Assembly: GCA_019685575.1 (NCBI GenBank)
Contig: JABFQO010000016.1
Coordinates: 1-34,558, forward strand
From: Candidatus Bathyarchaeota archaeon A05DMB-4
GTDB lineage: Archaea > Thermoproteota > Bathyarchaeia > Bathyarchaeales > SOJC01
DNA length: 34,558 bases
Direction: 5' to 3'
How positions within the stretch are numbered: the stretch's first letter is position 1; every line of letters starts with the position of its first letter. The translations under genes were made by a program, and so were the position numbers. Positions 8,495 to 16,470 of the stretch are shown here, piece by piece. A model generated the notes under the pieces. It was not told where the DNA came from and searched no databases. It worked only from the letters and a program-made list of their open reading frames with translations.

Positions 8495-9217
8495 TTGAAA
8501 AAACTTGCAATCTATACACTACTAATCCTAAACCTGATTCTACTAACAACACCAGCAGTTTTCGCAGATTGCCAAATCGAGTGCGGAGGCTGCGCTTACA
8601 CCATAAAAGTAATCCCAGTTGACGCAACAGAAACGGGCGAGCCACTTGTAACTGGAACTCCTGCAAACTTAATCATATTCCATACAGGCGTAGGCCCAAT
8701 AAAGAACGTATGGCTATTAATCGTACTAAACAAACCAACATACGACAACCTGGACCAAATCACAATAGACGGAGAAACATTCATGACAAAAACAGACTTT
8801 ACCCCCGTTATAACCAAAGATATCCCGCCACTCCTACCAAACTCCGCGACAGGATATCCCGGTACAACCTGCCAATACAACGTATTCGCAATCAAAGACA
8901 AGATGAATGAAAAAGGCAACCCTCTATACTACGGAGTCAAATTCTTCCTGAACAAGATAACAACAATGCCAAGACCCTTCACGCTAGCAGTAAAACTCAC
9001 TGCATCTGCAGACTTAAAAGCGCTCATTCTCGCACTAGGTAGATACGACAGCAACCTCAACATCGACTGCATAAGGCCACAACCATTCAACAGATGCTCA
9101 AGCTTCAGCAAGAGCACATTCGTAGTTCCAGAAATCGCCACAATAGTATTGTCAGCCGCACCATTCGCTGCTCTCGGCGCTTTCGGAATCAGCATGGTAA
9201 AACGCAGGAAAAAATAG
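8495..9217 (+). CDS. Secreted protein with VVPEIAT sorting signal, paralog
   Basis: I place the start at the TTG at 8495: GGTGA lies four bases before it and the product then opens with a normal signal peptide (KKLAIYTLLILNLILL, cut near VFA). The upstream ATG at 8429 would add 22 polar residues and precedes the TATA box. The mature part is about 215 aa and begins with a cysteine cluster (DCQIECGGC). It shares order and phrases with the preceding protein: TPA near the start, then an aromatic/hydrophobic WLL or WFLL, 'T(K)xDFT', a proline-rich 'PPxxP', and an FT.AV/FTVTV strand. The C-terminus is FVVPEIAT, a hydrophobic run and KRRKK. It is probably a second substrate of the same archaeosortase; body function unknown. 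Confidence 0.8.
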   Translation: MKKLAIYTLLILNLILLTTPAVFADCQIECGGCAYTIKVIPVDATETGEPLVTGTPANLIIFHTGVGPIKNVWLLIVLNKPTYDNLDQITIDGETFMTKTDFTPVITKDIPPLLPNSATGYPGTTCQYNVFAIKDKMNEKGNPLYYGVKFFLNKITTMPRPFTLAVKLTASADLKALILALGRYDSNLNIDCIRPQPFNRCSSFSKSTFVVPEIATIVLSAAPFAALGAFGISMVKRRKK

Positions 9218-9252
9218 ACTCGCCACTAATCGGCATTTTCTCCTTTCTAGCA

Positions 9253-9260
9253 TTTATATA
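9253..9260 (+). promoter_or_regulatory. TATA box for the DUF1616-flippase pair
   Basis: TTTATATA lies about 45 bases before the TTG at 9302, and GAGG at about 9288-9291 can serve as the ribosome-binding site. The flippase gene follows with no gap and is probably cotranscribed. Confidence 0.6.
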
Positions 9261-9301
9261 CCTACAATACACATTGAATCTTTTTTTGAGGCAAAAAACA
9301 G

Positions 9302-9928
9302 TTGAGCAAAAACGCTTCAAAAAACCAACTCTCACAGCTAATACTCCAATTCGTAGAACAAAACAAACCCGCAAACGTAGAACAACTAGTAACCCAAGTG
9401 AAAGAAAAAACAGGCATCCCCGAGAAGAAAATAATCGACCAGATTTTTCAGCTTCAGGGCGAAGGAAAAATCACTTTTCACAGACCACCCCGTCCCCCAA
9501 TACCAAAACTAAGCATTTATCTACGCACCGAGCATGCATACTGGTTCTGGACGACCATTATAACAGCAACTATCACAACAATAGTTGTCTTCACTTTCGC
9601 AGAAGATGCTTATCCAATGGTTTACATAAGATACGTGCTGGGTACGATTTTCGTTCTCTGGCTGCCTGGCTACACTTTCATAAAAGCACTATTTCCCTCA
9701 GAACCACCATTAAAAACATCATCAAAGAACCTCGACACAATAGAACGCATCGCTTTAAGCATCGGAATGAGCCTTGCTCTAGTGCCGATTGTAGGCTTGC
9801 TTCTCAACTACACTCCATGGGGCATACGCTTAACCCCAATAGTTCTAAGCCTACTAGCGCTAACCACCGTCTTTGCCATAGCCGCAATAATACGAGAATA
9901 CCAACAACAACTAAAGAGAGAAAACTAA
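9302..9928 (+). CDS. DUF1616-type membrane protein with winged helix
   Basis: A 208-aa protein starting at TTG after GAGG. Residues about 5-60 read as a winged helix (LSQLILQFVEQNKPANVEQL then a recognition-helix-like segment). From about 75 there are four hydrophobic helices with the pattern typical of DUF1616 proteins: an acidic YPMVYIRYVLG segment, LWLPGYTFIKALFP, and a 'LDTIERIALSIGMSLALVP' helix. DUF1616 proteins are archaeal membrane proteins of unknown function that often sit beside surface-glycan genes. The stop is followed directly by the flippase ATG, so the two are coupled. The longer frame over this region starting near 9094 is a shadow. Confidence 0.8.
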   Translation: MSKNASKNQLSQLILQFVEQNKPANVEQLVTQVKEKTGIPEKKIIDQIFQLQGEGKITFHRPPRPPIPKLSIYLRTEHAYWFWTTIITATITTIVVFTFAEDAYPMVYIRYVLGTIFVLWLPGYTFIKALFPSEPPLKTSSKNLDTIERIALSIGMSLALVPIVGLLLNYTPWGIRLTPIVLSLLALTTVFAIAAIIREYQQQLKREN

Positions 9929-11512
9929 ATGACAAGCGACCTGACAAGAGTTGCGGAGGAATCAGCAAAAGGCGGCTTCTTTCTAATCGTCGGCTCTTTC
10001 TTTTCTACCATCATCTCAGCCGTAGCGTCAATAATTGTTACTCGGTTGCTAGGGCAAGAGCTCTATGGCCAATACGCGCTTTCCCTCGTCGTGCCACAGA
10101 TGTTATTCTTGTTCACCGATTTCGGCATCAGCCAAGGTATAGTCAAATTTGCCGCAAGTCTCAGAGTAAAAGGCGAAACCGCACAAATGACGAAAATAAT
10201 CCAGTACGGCATGCTAATCAGAATCATAATAGGTTGCGCCATCTTTTTTGTGAACTTCACGCTCGCCAACCAGTTTGCCATACTTTTCCACAACCGACCC
10301 GAAATTGGCATTTACATTAGAATAGCCTCATTCTCCATACTATTCCAAGTTGTATACACCACTGTTACATCAGCCTACGTAGGCCTAGACAGAACAGAAT
10401 ACAGTGCCTTCACGACTAACATCCAAGCAATTTCAAAAGCGATAATCGCCATTGCACTTGTGCTCGCAGGCTTCAGCATCTTTGGTGCAGTCATAAGCTA
10501 CGTGGCGGGTTACCTAATCGGTGGCAGCATAGGATTAGTCTTGCTGCTAAATATTATGAAAAAACACACAGCTAAAGACAACGACAACATAGGACTTGCA
10601 GGAAGCCTCAAAATACTCATAAGCTATGGAATGCCACTTTACATCGCCACGCTTTTAGTAGGGTTCATTCCTCCATATCAAAACTTCGTGTTAGGTATTT
10701 TCACCACAGACGCGGCTATCGGAAACTACAAAGCAGCCGCCAACTTTATCACATTAATTACGATTGTCTCGATTCCTATTATTACAACACTGTTGCCTGC
10801 TTTTTCCAAACTGGAGAACACTACGAATGAGAAAGTGCAAACCTTTTTCCTGTTTGCAAACAAGTATACCACAATGCTAATAGTTCCTATTGTAACAATA
10901 ATTTTAGCGTTCTCAAACGAAATAGTCCAAATAATTTATGGACCAGACTTCCAAACAGCCGGTCTTTTTCTGGCAGTCTATTGCTTGCTCTATTTTCTGA
11001 CCGGTATAGGATATCTAGTGTTGGCAAGCATGTTTAACGGTTTAGGCGAAACTGGAACCACGTTAAAAATCAACTTAATTACCTTCGCAATACTTGTTTT
11101 CTTGTCCCCATTGTTAGCGTATTTTTGCAGTGTAATAGGCGTAATCATCGCCCTTATTACGTCAAATTTAATTGGCACACTCTTCGGCGTATACGCTGCT
11201 AAAGAAAAGTACCAAGTTAAGTTTGCAACCAAATCCATCATAAAGATCTATGTTATAGCAGCGATTTCGACACTCCCGGCACTGCTAGTTCTTTACTTCT
11301 CTCCGTTGCATGAATTTGTCACGGTAATTCTTGGTGGCTTACTATACCTAGTCATGTATCTTACCCTAATACCCTTGATGGGGATAATTGATCAAACCGA
11401 ATTGCAAACCGTAACACGAGTGGCTCGAAGGATAAAACCTTTCTCACCTATCCTTAAACCAGTATTGAAATACGAACAGCGAATTCTTAACATACACAAA
11501 AGAAAATCATAG
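9929..11512 (+). CDS. Polysaccharide flippase (Wzx/MATE-like)
   Basis: A 527-aa protein with about 12-14 hydrophobic helices, starting directly after the preceding stop. The N-terminus (GGFFLIVGSFFSTIISAV, RLLGQELYGQYAL) is the characteristic opening of oligosaccharide flippases of the Wzx/PST group in the MOP superfamily. These move lipid-linked glycans across the membrane for surface polysaccharide or glycoprotein assembly. Length is normal and no break is seen. The pairing with DUF1616 and the downstream sugar-nucleotide epimerase points to glycan export. The sugar carried cannot be read from the sequence. Confidence 0.9.
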   Translation: MTSDLTRVAEESAKGGFFLIVGSFFSTIISAVASIIVTRLLGQELYGQYALSLVVPQMLFLFTDFGISQGIVKFAASLRVKGETAQMTKIIQYGMLIRIIIGCAIFFVNFTLANQFAILFHNRPEIGIYIRIASFSILFQVVYTTVTSAYVGLDRTEYSAFTTNIQAISKAIIAIALVLAGFSIFGAVISYVAGYLIGGSIGLVLLLNIMKKHTAKDNDNIGLAGSLKILISYGMPLYIATLLVGFIPPYQNFVLGIFTTDAAIGNYKAAANFITLITIVSIPIITTLLPAFSKLENTTNEKVQTFFLFANKYTTMLIVPIVTIILAFSNEIVQIIYGPDFQTAGLFLAVYCLLYFLTGIGYLVLASMFNGLGETGTTLKINLITFAILVFLSPLLAYFCSVIGVIIALITSNLIGTLFGVYAAKEKYQVKFATKSIIKIYVIAAISTLPALLVLYFSPLHEFVTVILGGLLYLVMYLTLIPLMGIIDQTELQTVTRVARRIKPFSPILKPVLKYEQRILNIHKRKS

Positions 11513-11782
11513 GAACATTAGACATAAGATCAGTCATACTTATAGCCTTCATTTCTATGACTACATCAAAAACCCCGTGACGCTCAAACTTCCGCAGTGC
11601 ATAAACAAATCACCTCTCCTCAAATTCATTCAAATTAAAGCGTTACTTGTTAGCATCAACTGCGAATCTGCACACCTTAGAAAAATGTGCCGCAGTTCTG
11701 ATGCCTAGCGAAAGCAAGGAGTTTCTTTCTTGAAACTTAAATATCCAGTAAACCAATTGTCATTTGAAGGATCTGGCATAAA
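11513..11782. other. Intergenic gap with one TATA-like box
   Basis: No coding frame or RNA fold is convincing here. ACTTAAATAT near 11735-11745 could be the TATA box of the epimerase gene, and AAGGATC near 11766-11772 could be its ribosome-binding site. The rest shows nothing I can support. Confidence 0.4.
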
Positions 11783-12769
11783 ATGTCAAAAAAGGCGCTA
11801 ATTACTGGAGGAGCAGGATTTATCGGCAGTCATTTAACCGAAAGATTGCTGAAAGAGAAGTACAAGATCACGATAATCGACAATTTTTCAAGCGGCAAAC
11901 AAGAAAACCTTCGCCATCTGCTAAAGAACCCTAGACTAGAAATCGTTAAGGACGATTTGAAGGAACCAATTAGACTCCAAAAAGCATTACATGGCTGTAA
12001 GATTGTTTTCCACTTTGCCGCTAATCCCGAGGTAAGAATAGGTGAAACAGAACCGAAAACTCATTTTGACGAAAACCTTCTTGCAACCTTTAACCTACTA
12101 GAATCTATAAGAAAAGAGGGCGCTGGGAAAATTATAGTCTTCGCCTCAACATCTACCATCTACGGCGAACCAGAAGTAATGCCCACCTCAGAAGACTATG
12201 GCCCACTAATTCCTATATCGACTTATGGTGCGTCAAAACTTGGCTGCGAGGCACTCATCACGAGTTTTGCATATACATTCGGTTTAAGAGCACTAATATT
12301 CCGCCTCGCCAACATCGTGGGTCCCAATTCAACACACGGCGTAATTATTGACTTTATAAACAAAATAAGAAAAAACCCAAAAACTCTAGAAATCCTCGGC
12401 GACGGAACACAAACAAAATCGTACTTATACATAACAGACTGCATCGACGCTGTTATTTATGCCACCAAAAAATTCCTTAGAACCAAAAATACGGTGGAAA
12501 TCTACAACGTCGGCTCACAGGACCAGATCACGGTAAAGGATATAGCCAAAATTGTCGCAAAAGAAATGAGAGTACCAAACATCAAACTTAACTACACAGG
12601 CGGGATTGACGGTGGCAGAGGCTGGAAGGGTGATGTCAAAATCATGAATCTTTCCATAGAAAAACTGCGCAGAGTTGGGTGGACACCAAAATACAACAGC
12701 GTAGAAGCAGTTAAACTTGCAGCGAAATCTCTGAGCAGCACTACTGCTCTCTTTAATGATTCACGTTGA
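11783..12769 (+). CDS. NAD-dependent sugar epimerase/dehydratase, GalE-like
   Basis: A 328-aa short-chain dehydrogenase of the extended family. The NAD-binding glycine motif TGGAGFIGSH is at residues 8-17, the acidic residue binding NAD ribose in IIDNFSSGKQ at about 33, FHFAANPEVR at 76-85, the serine/threonine of the active site in ASTSTIYGE (121-129), and the catalytic Y148 and K152 in YGASK. This is the layout of UDP-glucose 4-epimerase and related nucleotide-sugar epimerases, soluble cytoplasmic enzymes. It lies 270 bases after the flippase on the same strand and probably supplies a sugar for surface glycans. Exact substrate cannot be settled; a dehydratase or UDP-glucuronate epimerase remains possible. 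Confidence 0.88.
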   Translation: MSKKALITGGAGFIGSHLTERLLKEKYKITIIDNFSSGKQENLRHLLKNPRLEIVKDDLKEPIRLQKALHGCKIVFHFAANPEVRIGETEPKTHFDENLLATFNLLESIRKEGAGKIIVFASTSTIYGEPEVMPTSEDYGPLIPISTYGASKLGCEALITSFAYTFGLRALIFRLANIVGPNSTHGVIIDFINKIRKNPKTLEILGDGTQTKSYLYITDCIDAVIYATKKFLRTKNTVEIYNVGSQDQITVKDIAKIVAKEMRVPNIKLNYTGGIDGGRGWKGDVKIMNLSIEKLRRVGWTPKYNSVEAVKLAAKSLSSTTALFNDSR

Positions 12770-12883
12770 TAAACAAAAAAAATCTAAGACCGTTTTGGTA
12801 CCTTGCATCTATAGACAAAATGCTCTAGTCGCTATTTGTCATCCTAGAGATCGCGAGTACCTACTCAACAGAAGGTGCAATCA

Positions 12884-13531
12884 TTAGCCAAAAGTTTGTA
12901 GCCAACTTGACATAAAGATCATACGGTCAGTAATGTTGATCACTCCGTCGCTGTTGAAGTCACAAAGATAATTATAATCCGGCGAGCCAGCCCTAGAAAG
13001 CCAAGCTCGCGAGAAGACATTCGCATCATAAATATTAACTATGCCATCACCATTAAAATCTGAGCTTTTTTCGAGTCCTACTCCAATAATAACATTAAAC
13101 CTAAAACTACTAATTCCTTTAATTGAAGGAGAAACAACCAATCTCAAAACTATCTTCACAATAGCTCCTGCTTTGATTTGCACTACTTTATAATCCCAAC
13201 AGAGAAAGATACTTAGAGAAGCAGACGATGGATCCCAATCCGTTGTAATCATCGAAATGACTAAAGGCTCAGTTCCAAGATTCTTCACGTAAATAGCCAC
13301 TTGTTTTTCAGAACCTTGCATGACGTTTCCCCAATCGATGCTCTCCACATTTCTCGTAGCCGCTGAATCCCAGTACACTCCTATATTTGAAGACGGGACA
13401 ATAGCCGACACATTCGGAATAGGAGAAAAATCATGCCATACCGAAAACTCAAGAGCAACAGAGGCGACTAAGACAACAATAACTATCATAGTTACGAATG
13501 AAACAATCCCGTCTCCTTTCCTTTTGAGCAT
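12884..13531 (-). CDS. Membrane-anchored protein with C-terminal dockerin
   Basis: A 215-aa protein. The N-terminus (MLKRKGDGIVSF then a hydrophobic run to about 28) can be read as a membrane anchor or as a prepilin-type signal (KRKG before a hydrophobic helix). Residues about 45-150 form an Ig-like beta domain with IGVYWD, DWGNV, YVKNLGTEPL and a 'F.FNVIIGVG' end. The gene at 14345-14809 encodes the same domain without the tail. Residues about 155-212 are a dockerin with two calcium loops (DFNGDGIVNIYD and DFNSDGVINITD). The protein could display a cohesin-binding tag on the cell surface. A TATA-like ATTAAAAG lies about 30 bases before the start, suggesting a nearly leaderless transcript. 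Confidence 0.8.
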   Translation of the reverse strand: MLKRKGDGIVSFVTMIVIVVLVASVALEFSVWHDFSPIPNVSAIVPSSNIGVYWDSAATRNVESIDWGNVMQGSEKQVAIYVKNLGTEPLVISMITTDWDPSSASLSIFLCWDYKVVQIKAGAIVKIVLRLVVSPSIKGISSFRFNVIIGVGLEKSSDFNGDGIVNIYDANVFSRAWLSRAGSPDYNYLCDFNSDGVINITDRMIFMSSWLQTFG

Positions 13532-13755
13532 TCTCTTATCAACCTTAAGTCTTTTAATTCCTTAAAGATAAATCTTCTTGCAAAACTGCTATCCAGCAAG
13601 AAAAACCATTTTTCAACCTACCATATGACATAACAGATCTTCTTATGCAACTAACATGCCTACCAAAGCCTTGTCATAGCCTTACTATACAACGGATAGC
13701 CTATCGGTAAATATACTTGTTCGTTTACCTACTGTTGACTAGGAAGAAATCCCAA

Positions 13756-14367
13756 ATGCTCGCTGTTGGTCATTTGGCTTTTGGGTATTTACTTGCCAAA
13801 ATCTGTCAGAGGCTACTCAAAACAGACTTGAATCTGCCTCTGGTTTTTCTTCTGTCTCTACTACCCGATGTTGACTTGTTCATTCCAGAGATTGCCCACC
13901 GCGGCATAACTCACTCTATCGTACTCTTAACCATTCTATTCATACCCCTATTCATAATGTACCAAAAAAACAGTGTTCCATACTTCGTGGCAATAGCGCA
14001 ACACAGCCTCCTAGGCGATTTTATTACAGGAAGTGCTCAGATTTTTTCGCCGCTAACAACAACGTCTTATGGACTAGATGTGGCTCTGCAAAGCCCAATA
14101 AACGTGGTTCTGGAAGGATCTGGCTTTGTTTTGATGATGCTAATAATGACTTGGACGAGAGATTTGTTTGTTCTTTTTAGACCAAAAATGGGGAATTTTC
14201 TTTTGGTGCTGCCTGAAGGCGCGCTCATAGGCTCTGCCTTCATAGCATTGCACTTTTTCACGTCTGTTGTATTGCTCGTGTTTCATGTGATTTTGTTTGT
14301 AATTTTTGCCGTGTCAGTCGTGTTTAGTTTGGAGCGTTTTATTTTCAACCGCTTCCAACAATTGTGA
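13756..14367 (+). CDS. Membrane-bound metal-dependent hydrolase, DUF457/YdjM-like
   Basis: I start at the ATG at 13756, which has AGGAAG nine bases before it; a TTG at 13717 would add 13 residues that the family lacks. The product is about 203 aa with several hydrophobic helices. The N-terminal signature is complete: VGHLAFGYLL (histidine in the first helix), LLPDVDLF (PDxD-type aspartates) and HRGITHS. These histidines and aspartates form the putative metal site of the DUF457/YdjM family, annotated as inner-membrane metal-dependent hydrolases, with unknown physiological substrate. Its 3' end overlaps the convergent gene on the other strand by 23 bases. Confidence 0.85.
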   Translation: MLAVGHLAFGYLLAKICQRLLKTDLNLPLVFLLSLLPDVDLFIPEIAHRGITHSIVLLTILFIPLFIMYQKNSVPYFVAIAQHSLLGDFITGSAQIFSPLTTTSYGLDVALQSPINVVLEGSGFVLMMLIMTWTRDLFVLFRPKMGNFLLVLPEGALIGSAFIALHFFTSVVLLVFHVILFVIFAVSVVFSLERFIFNRFQQL

Positions 14368-14809
14368 TGTCGAAGCTGAAGTTGGTGATTCCTGTGATCG
14401 AGGCTGAAATTGTCAAAGTAAATGTTGCCTTTAAGACTTGACCAGCGTTTAATGTTGCGCTTTCTCGATCCCAAGTTAAGGTCATGTAGTTTGTGGCGCT
14501 TGATGGTGTCCAGTTCGAGGTGTACATAGATAAGGTGACCACGTAATTTCCCGTGTTTTTGATGTAAGCGGATATGCTTTTTGTGCTGTTCGGATCGACC
14601 GTGCCCCAGTTAAATGAAGTTACTGGCTGTGTACAGTTATTGTCCCAGAAAACTTCGACACCTATGGCTTTGACTGTGCCAGCGTTTCCAAAGGTTTTGT
14701 TAGTCAAAAGCGAGGACACAACTGGACCAAAGAGGGACAGTAGAAGAGCGTATATGAGAAACCCCATCGTAGCGGCCACTACTATCTTGTCGTATTTTTC
14801 CATAACCAT
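14345..14809 (-). CDS. Membrane-anchored Ig-like protein, paralog of 12884-13531
   Basis: A 154-aa protein with one N-terminal hydrophobic helix (about 9-30) and an extracellular beta domain. It shares with the 12884-13531 product the phrases 'IGVEVFWD', 'FNWGTVDP', 'YIKNTGNYVVTLS', 'NWTPSSA', 'LTWD' and a final 'FSFDITIVGSG', but stops where the other continues into a dockerin. The family is common in this kind of archaeal genome as single-helix surface proteins; function unknown. A second ATG two codons in is equally possible as the start. TTTATTAAG about 37 bases upstream may be its TATA box. The two paralogs flank the hydrolase gene. Confidence 0.75.
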   Translation of the reverse strand: MVMEKYDKIVVAATMGFLIYALLLSLFGPVVSSLLTNKTFGNAGTVKAIGVEVFWDNNCTQPVTSFNWGTVDPNSTKSISAYIKNTGNYVVTLSMYTSNWTPSSATNYMTLTWDRESATLNAGQVLKATFTLTISASITGITNFSFDITIVGSG

Positions 14810-15185
14810 CGTGGCATATACAGTCGCAAGACTTAATAAACATTATCGTCTGAATGTTCAACAAAAATACACAGAAGGATGCATCTATTCTTTTTGATCA
14901 AGCGTTCGATGAATTTGTCGCGGCGTGCATATTCTTGTCGAGTGCTCGTTTTTTTGAAATGTAGTTATTCTCATGGGTTTTGTCAGATGTTTTTTCTTCG
15001 TATTTTCTTTTGTGATTCTTGTCAGATACAGAATGAACAGTACTATAATGCATATCAGCATGGCAATATCGATTACGGAAATCTCGAAGGATATACCCGT
15101 AGCCTGTCCCTATAGAGAAAAATTGTGGTATGTGCATATAGAATTGATGAATTGTGAATCTTTATTCTCGTGAATTACTCATGTG
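14810..15185. other. Low-gene region with one weak small frame
   Basis: Several short frames cross here on both strands without family signatures. Only the minus-strand frame at 14885-15061, with a plausible transmembrane segment, is worth listing. No RNA gene, repeat or mobile element is seen. Confidence 0.4.
14885..15061 (-). CDS. Possible 58-aa single-helix membrane protein
   Basis: The frame starts at an ATG (complement of 15059-15061) and ends at TAG. It encodes a hydrophobic helix (MLICIIVLFILYL) followed by a strongly basic tail rich in Lys, Arg and Thr. It follows the three-gene membrane operon on the same strand after a 125-base gap. No ribosome-binding site stands out, and overlapping frames on both strands are open too, so this may not be a gene. 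Its support is the clean helix and basic-tail pattern only. Confidence 0.3.
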   Translation of the reverse strand: MLICIIVLFILYLTRITKENTKKKHLTKPMRITTFQKNEHSTRICTPRQIHRTLDQKE

Positions 15186-15653
15186 TCATTTCGCTGGGAT
15201 TTCTTGCATTGGCAGTGTGTCTGTGATTTTTTCGGTTTCGGCTTTGTTGGCGAGGTAGTTGATTATGTGCAACAGGTTTTTGGCAAAGTCAAACATGCCT
15301 ATGAGAATAATCATCATTAAGAATATTTGAAGGTTAACGGTCAAAGTTAAGCCTTCAACCGTCGCTGTGATTATCCCGCTGTTTAAAGCGTAGACGCTGT
15401 AGCCTATGAAGAAGAAAGCTCGTCCAATAGCAAGAGCGTACTGATAAATTGTGCCCTTCGTTAACTCGCCTACGATAATGAAGCCTATGTAAACCATAAA
15501 ATACAACTCGATCAAGCCCTTCGCTCCCGGAAAAACGTGTTCCAGCGGCGACAGAAACTGCAAGATTACGAGGAAGATAATTAGCATTATCAATGCCTTT
15601 ATTGTTGCCTTCAGAATGCGTGGGAAAATCCACCGTAAAAATCCTTTAGCCAT
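15186..15653 (-). CDS. Four-helix membrane protein, third gene of operon
   Basis: A 155-aa protein with about four hydrophobic helices (near 15-35, 46-64, 75-95 and 105-125) and a polar, charged C-terminal tail. The N-terminus is basic (MAKGFLRWIFPRILKATIKA). The start overlaps the end of the preceding gene by eight bases, so the two are cotranslated. No known family is recognised. With the next two entries it forms a conserved-looking membrane module whose role cannot be named from sequence. Confidence 0.75.
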   Translation of the reverse strand: MAKGFLRWIFPRILKATIKALIMLIIFLVILQFLSPLEHVFPGAKGLIELYFMVYIGFIIVGELTKGTIYQYALAIGRAFFFIGYSVYALNSGIITATVEGLTLTVNLQIFLMMIILIGMFDFAKNLLHIINYLANKAETEKITDTLPMQEIPAK

Positions 15654-16434
15654 AAACCATCACCAATGGACCATAATTGAACAAGGGCGTCTCAAAATAG
15701 AAGCGAACTTCACCCGACGGTTCTGGAGTAGCTGAGATAGAGTTGTTTACGAGTATGCTTAATTCTCCGTTGAAAAACGTGTTCGACGGCGCGTCGACAT
15801 CTGCGGTTCCTTGACCTAATAGGGTCTGATGGGCGTTCAAGATTTCCACACGAACAACCCCTGTGACGGGTAAGAATTGATTGTGGTTTTCAAAAGAGAA
15901 TTGTACATCGGCATAAGAGTGTGTGAGGTTGTAAGGACGGAACGCGACATGCTCCAAGGCAAAGTTGCTGAGGGGTGCGCCCCATGATAGGGTTTGGTTG
16001 GCTTGAACCATGAACAGAACCACACGAGCGTAATTGAGCGAAACCTGCTGAAACATCGTAAGCATCGTGTCGTTGAAGAGAAGAACAGTATTCTCCGCGA
16101 GAACTTGTGTGATGTTTATCGTTATACGGTGAGTGTGCGTCTCTTCTGCTCCCCTCGGAATTAGCCTAGTGACTGTTGTGCCTTTAGCCAGCGTTCGATT
16201 GTTTTGGTCTGTTATGAACGTGGTTACGTTGAGGTCGACAACATCATAGAACCCGTTGTTGCATATGGTAATCGGAAACGAAATCGTAACGGTTTGTTCG
16301 GTTGTAATTGTTTGAGGCTCGCCCAAGGCGATGTTGATGAGGCTGGCTGAGTAGGCTATGGTGACTACTAGGACGATGAGTATGATCCAGAATATCTTCG
16401 TGGCCCAGCCTAGGGCGCGGATGGCTTGTTGCAT
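15646..16434 (-). CDS. One-helix anchored extracellular protein, second gene of operon
   Basis: A 262-aa protein with an N-terminal helix (about 13-35) and then a large, probably extracellular beta-rich domain with many N-glycosylation-type sites (NVT, NRT, NIT, NDT, NQT, NLT, NNS). Phrases such as 'VTISFPITICNNGFYDVVDLNVTTFI' split into strands suggest immunoglobulin-like or CARDB-like folds. GGGAAG lies about eight bases before the ATG. It overlaps the next gene by eight bases. It is a likely outward-facing subunit of the membrane module; no catalytic motif is visible. Confidence 0.75.
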   Translation of the reverse strand: MQQAIRALGWATKIFWIILIVLVVTIAYSASLINIALGEPQTITTEQTVTISFPITICNNGFYDVVDLNVTTFITDQNNRTLAKGTTVTRLIPRGAEETHTHRITINITQVLAENTVLLFNDTMLTMFQQVSLNYARVVLFMVQANQTLSWGAPLSNFALEHVAFRPYNLTHSYADVQFSFENHNQFLPVTGVVRVEILNAHQTLLGQGTADVDAPSNTFFNGELSILVNNSISATPEPSGEVRFYFETPLFNYGPLVMVYG

Positions 16435-16470
16435 CGAGACGCTTCCCTTTTGTTAGTTTATGATAGAAGG

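Noticed and set aside
9094-10320. A 408-aa frame over the DUF1616 and flippase genes
   Set aside because: It is rich in Arg, Asn, His and Thr and lacks any domain, while the frames it crosses encode clear families.
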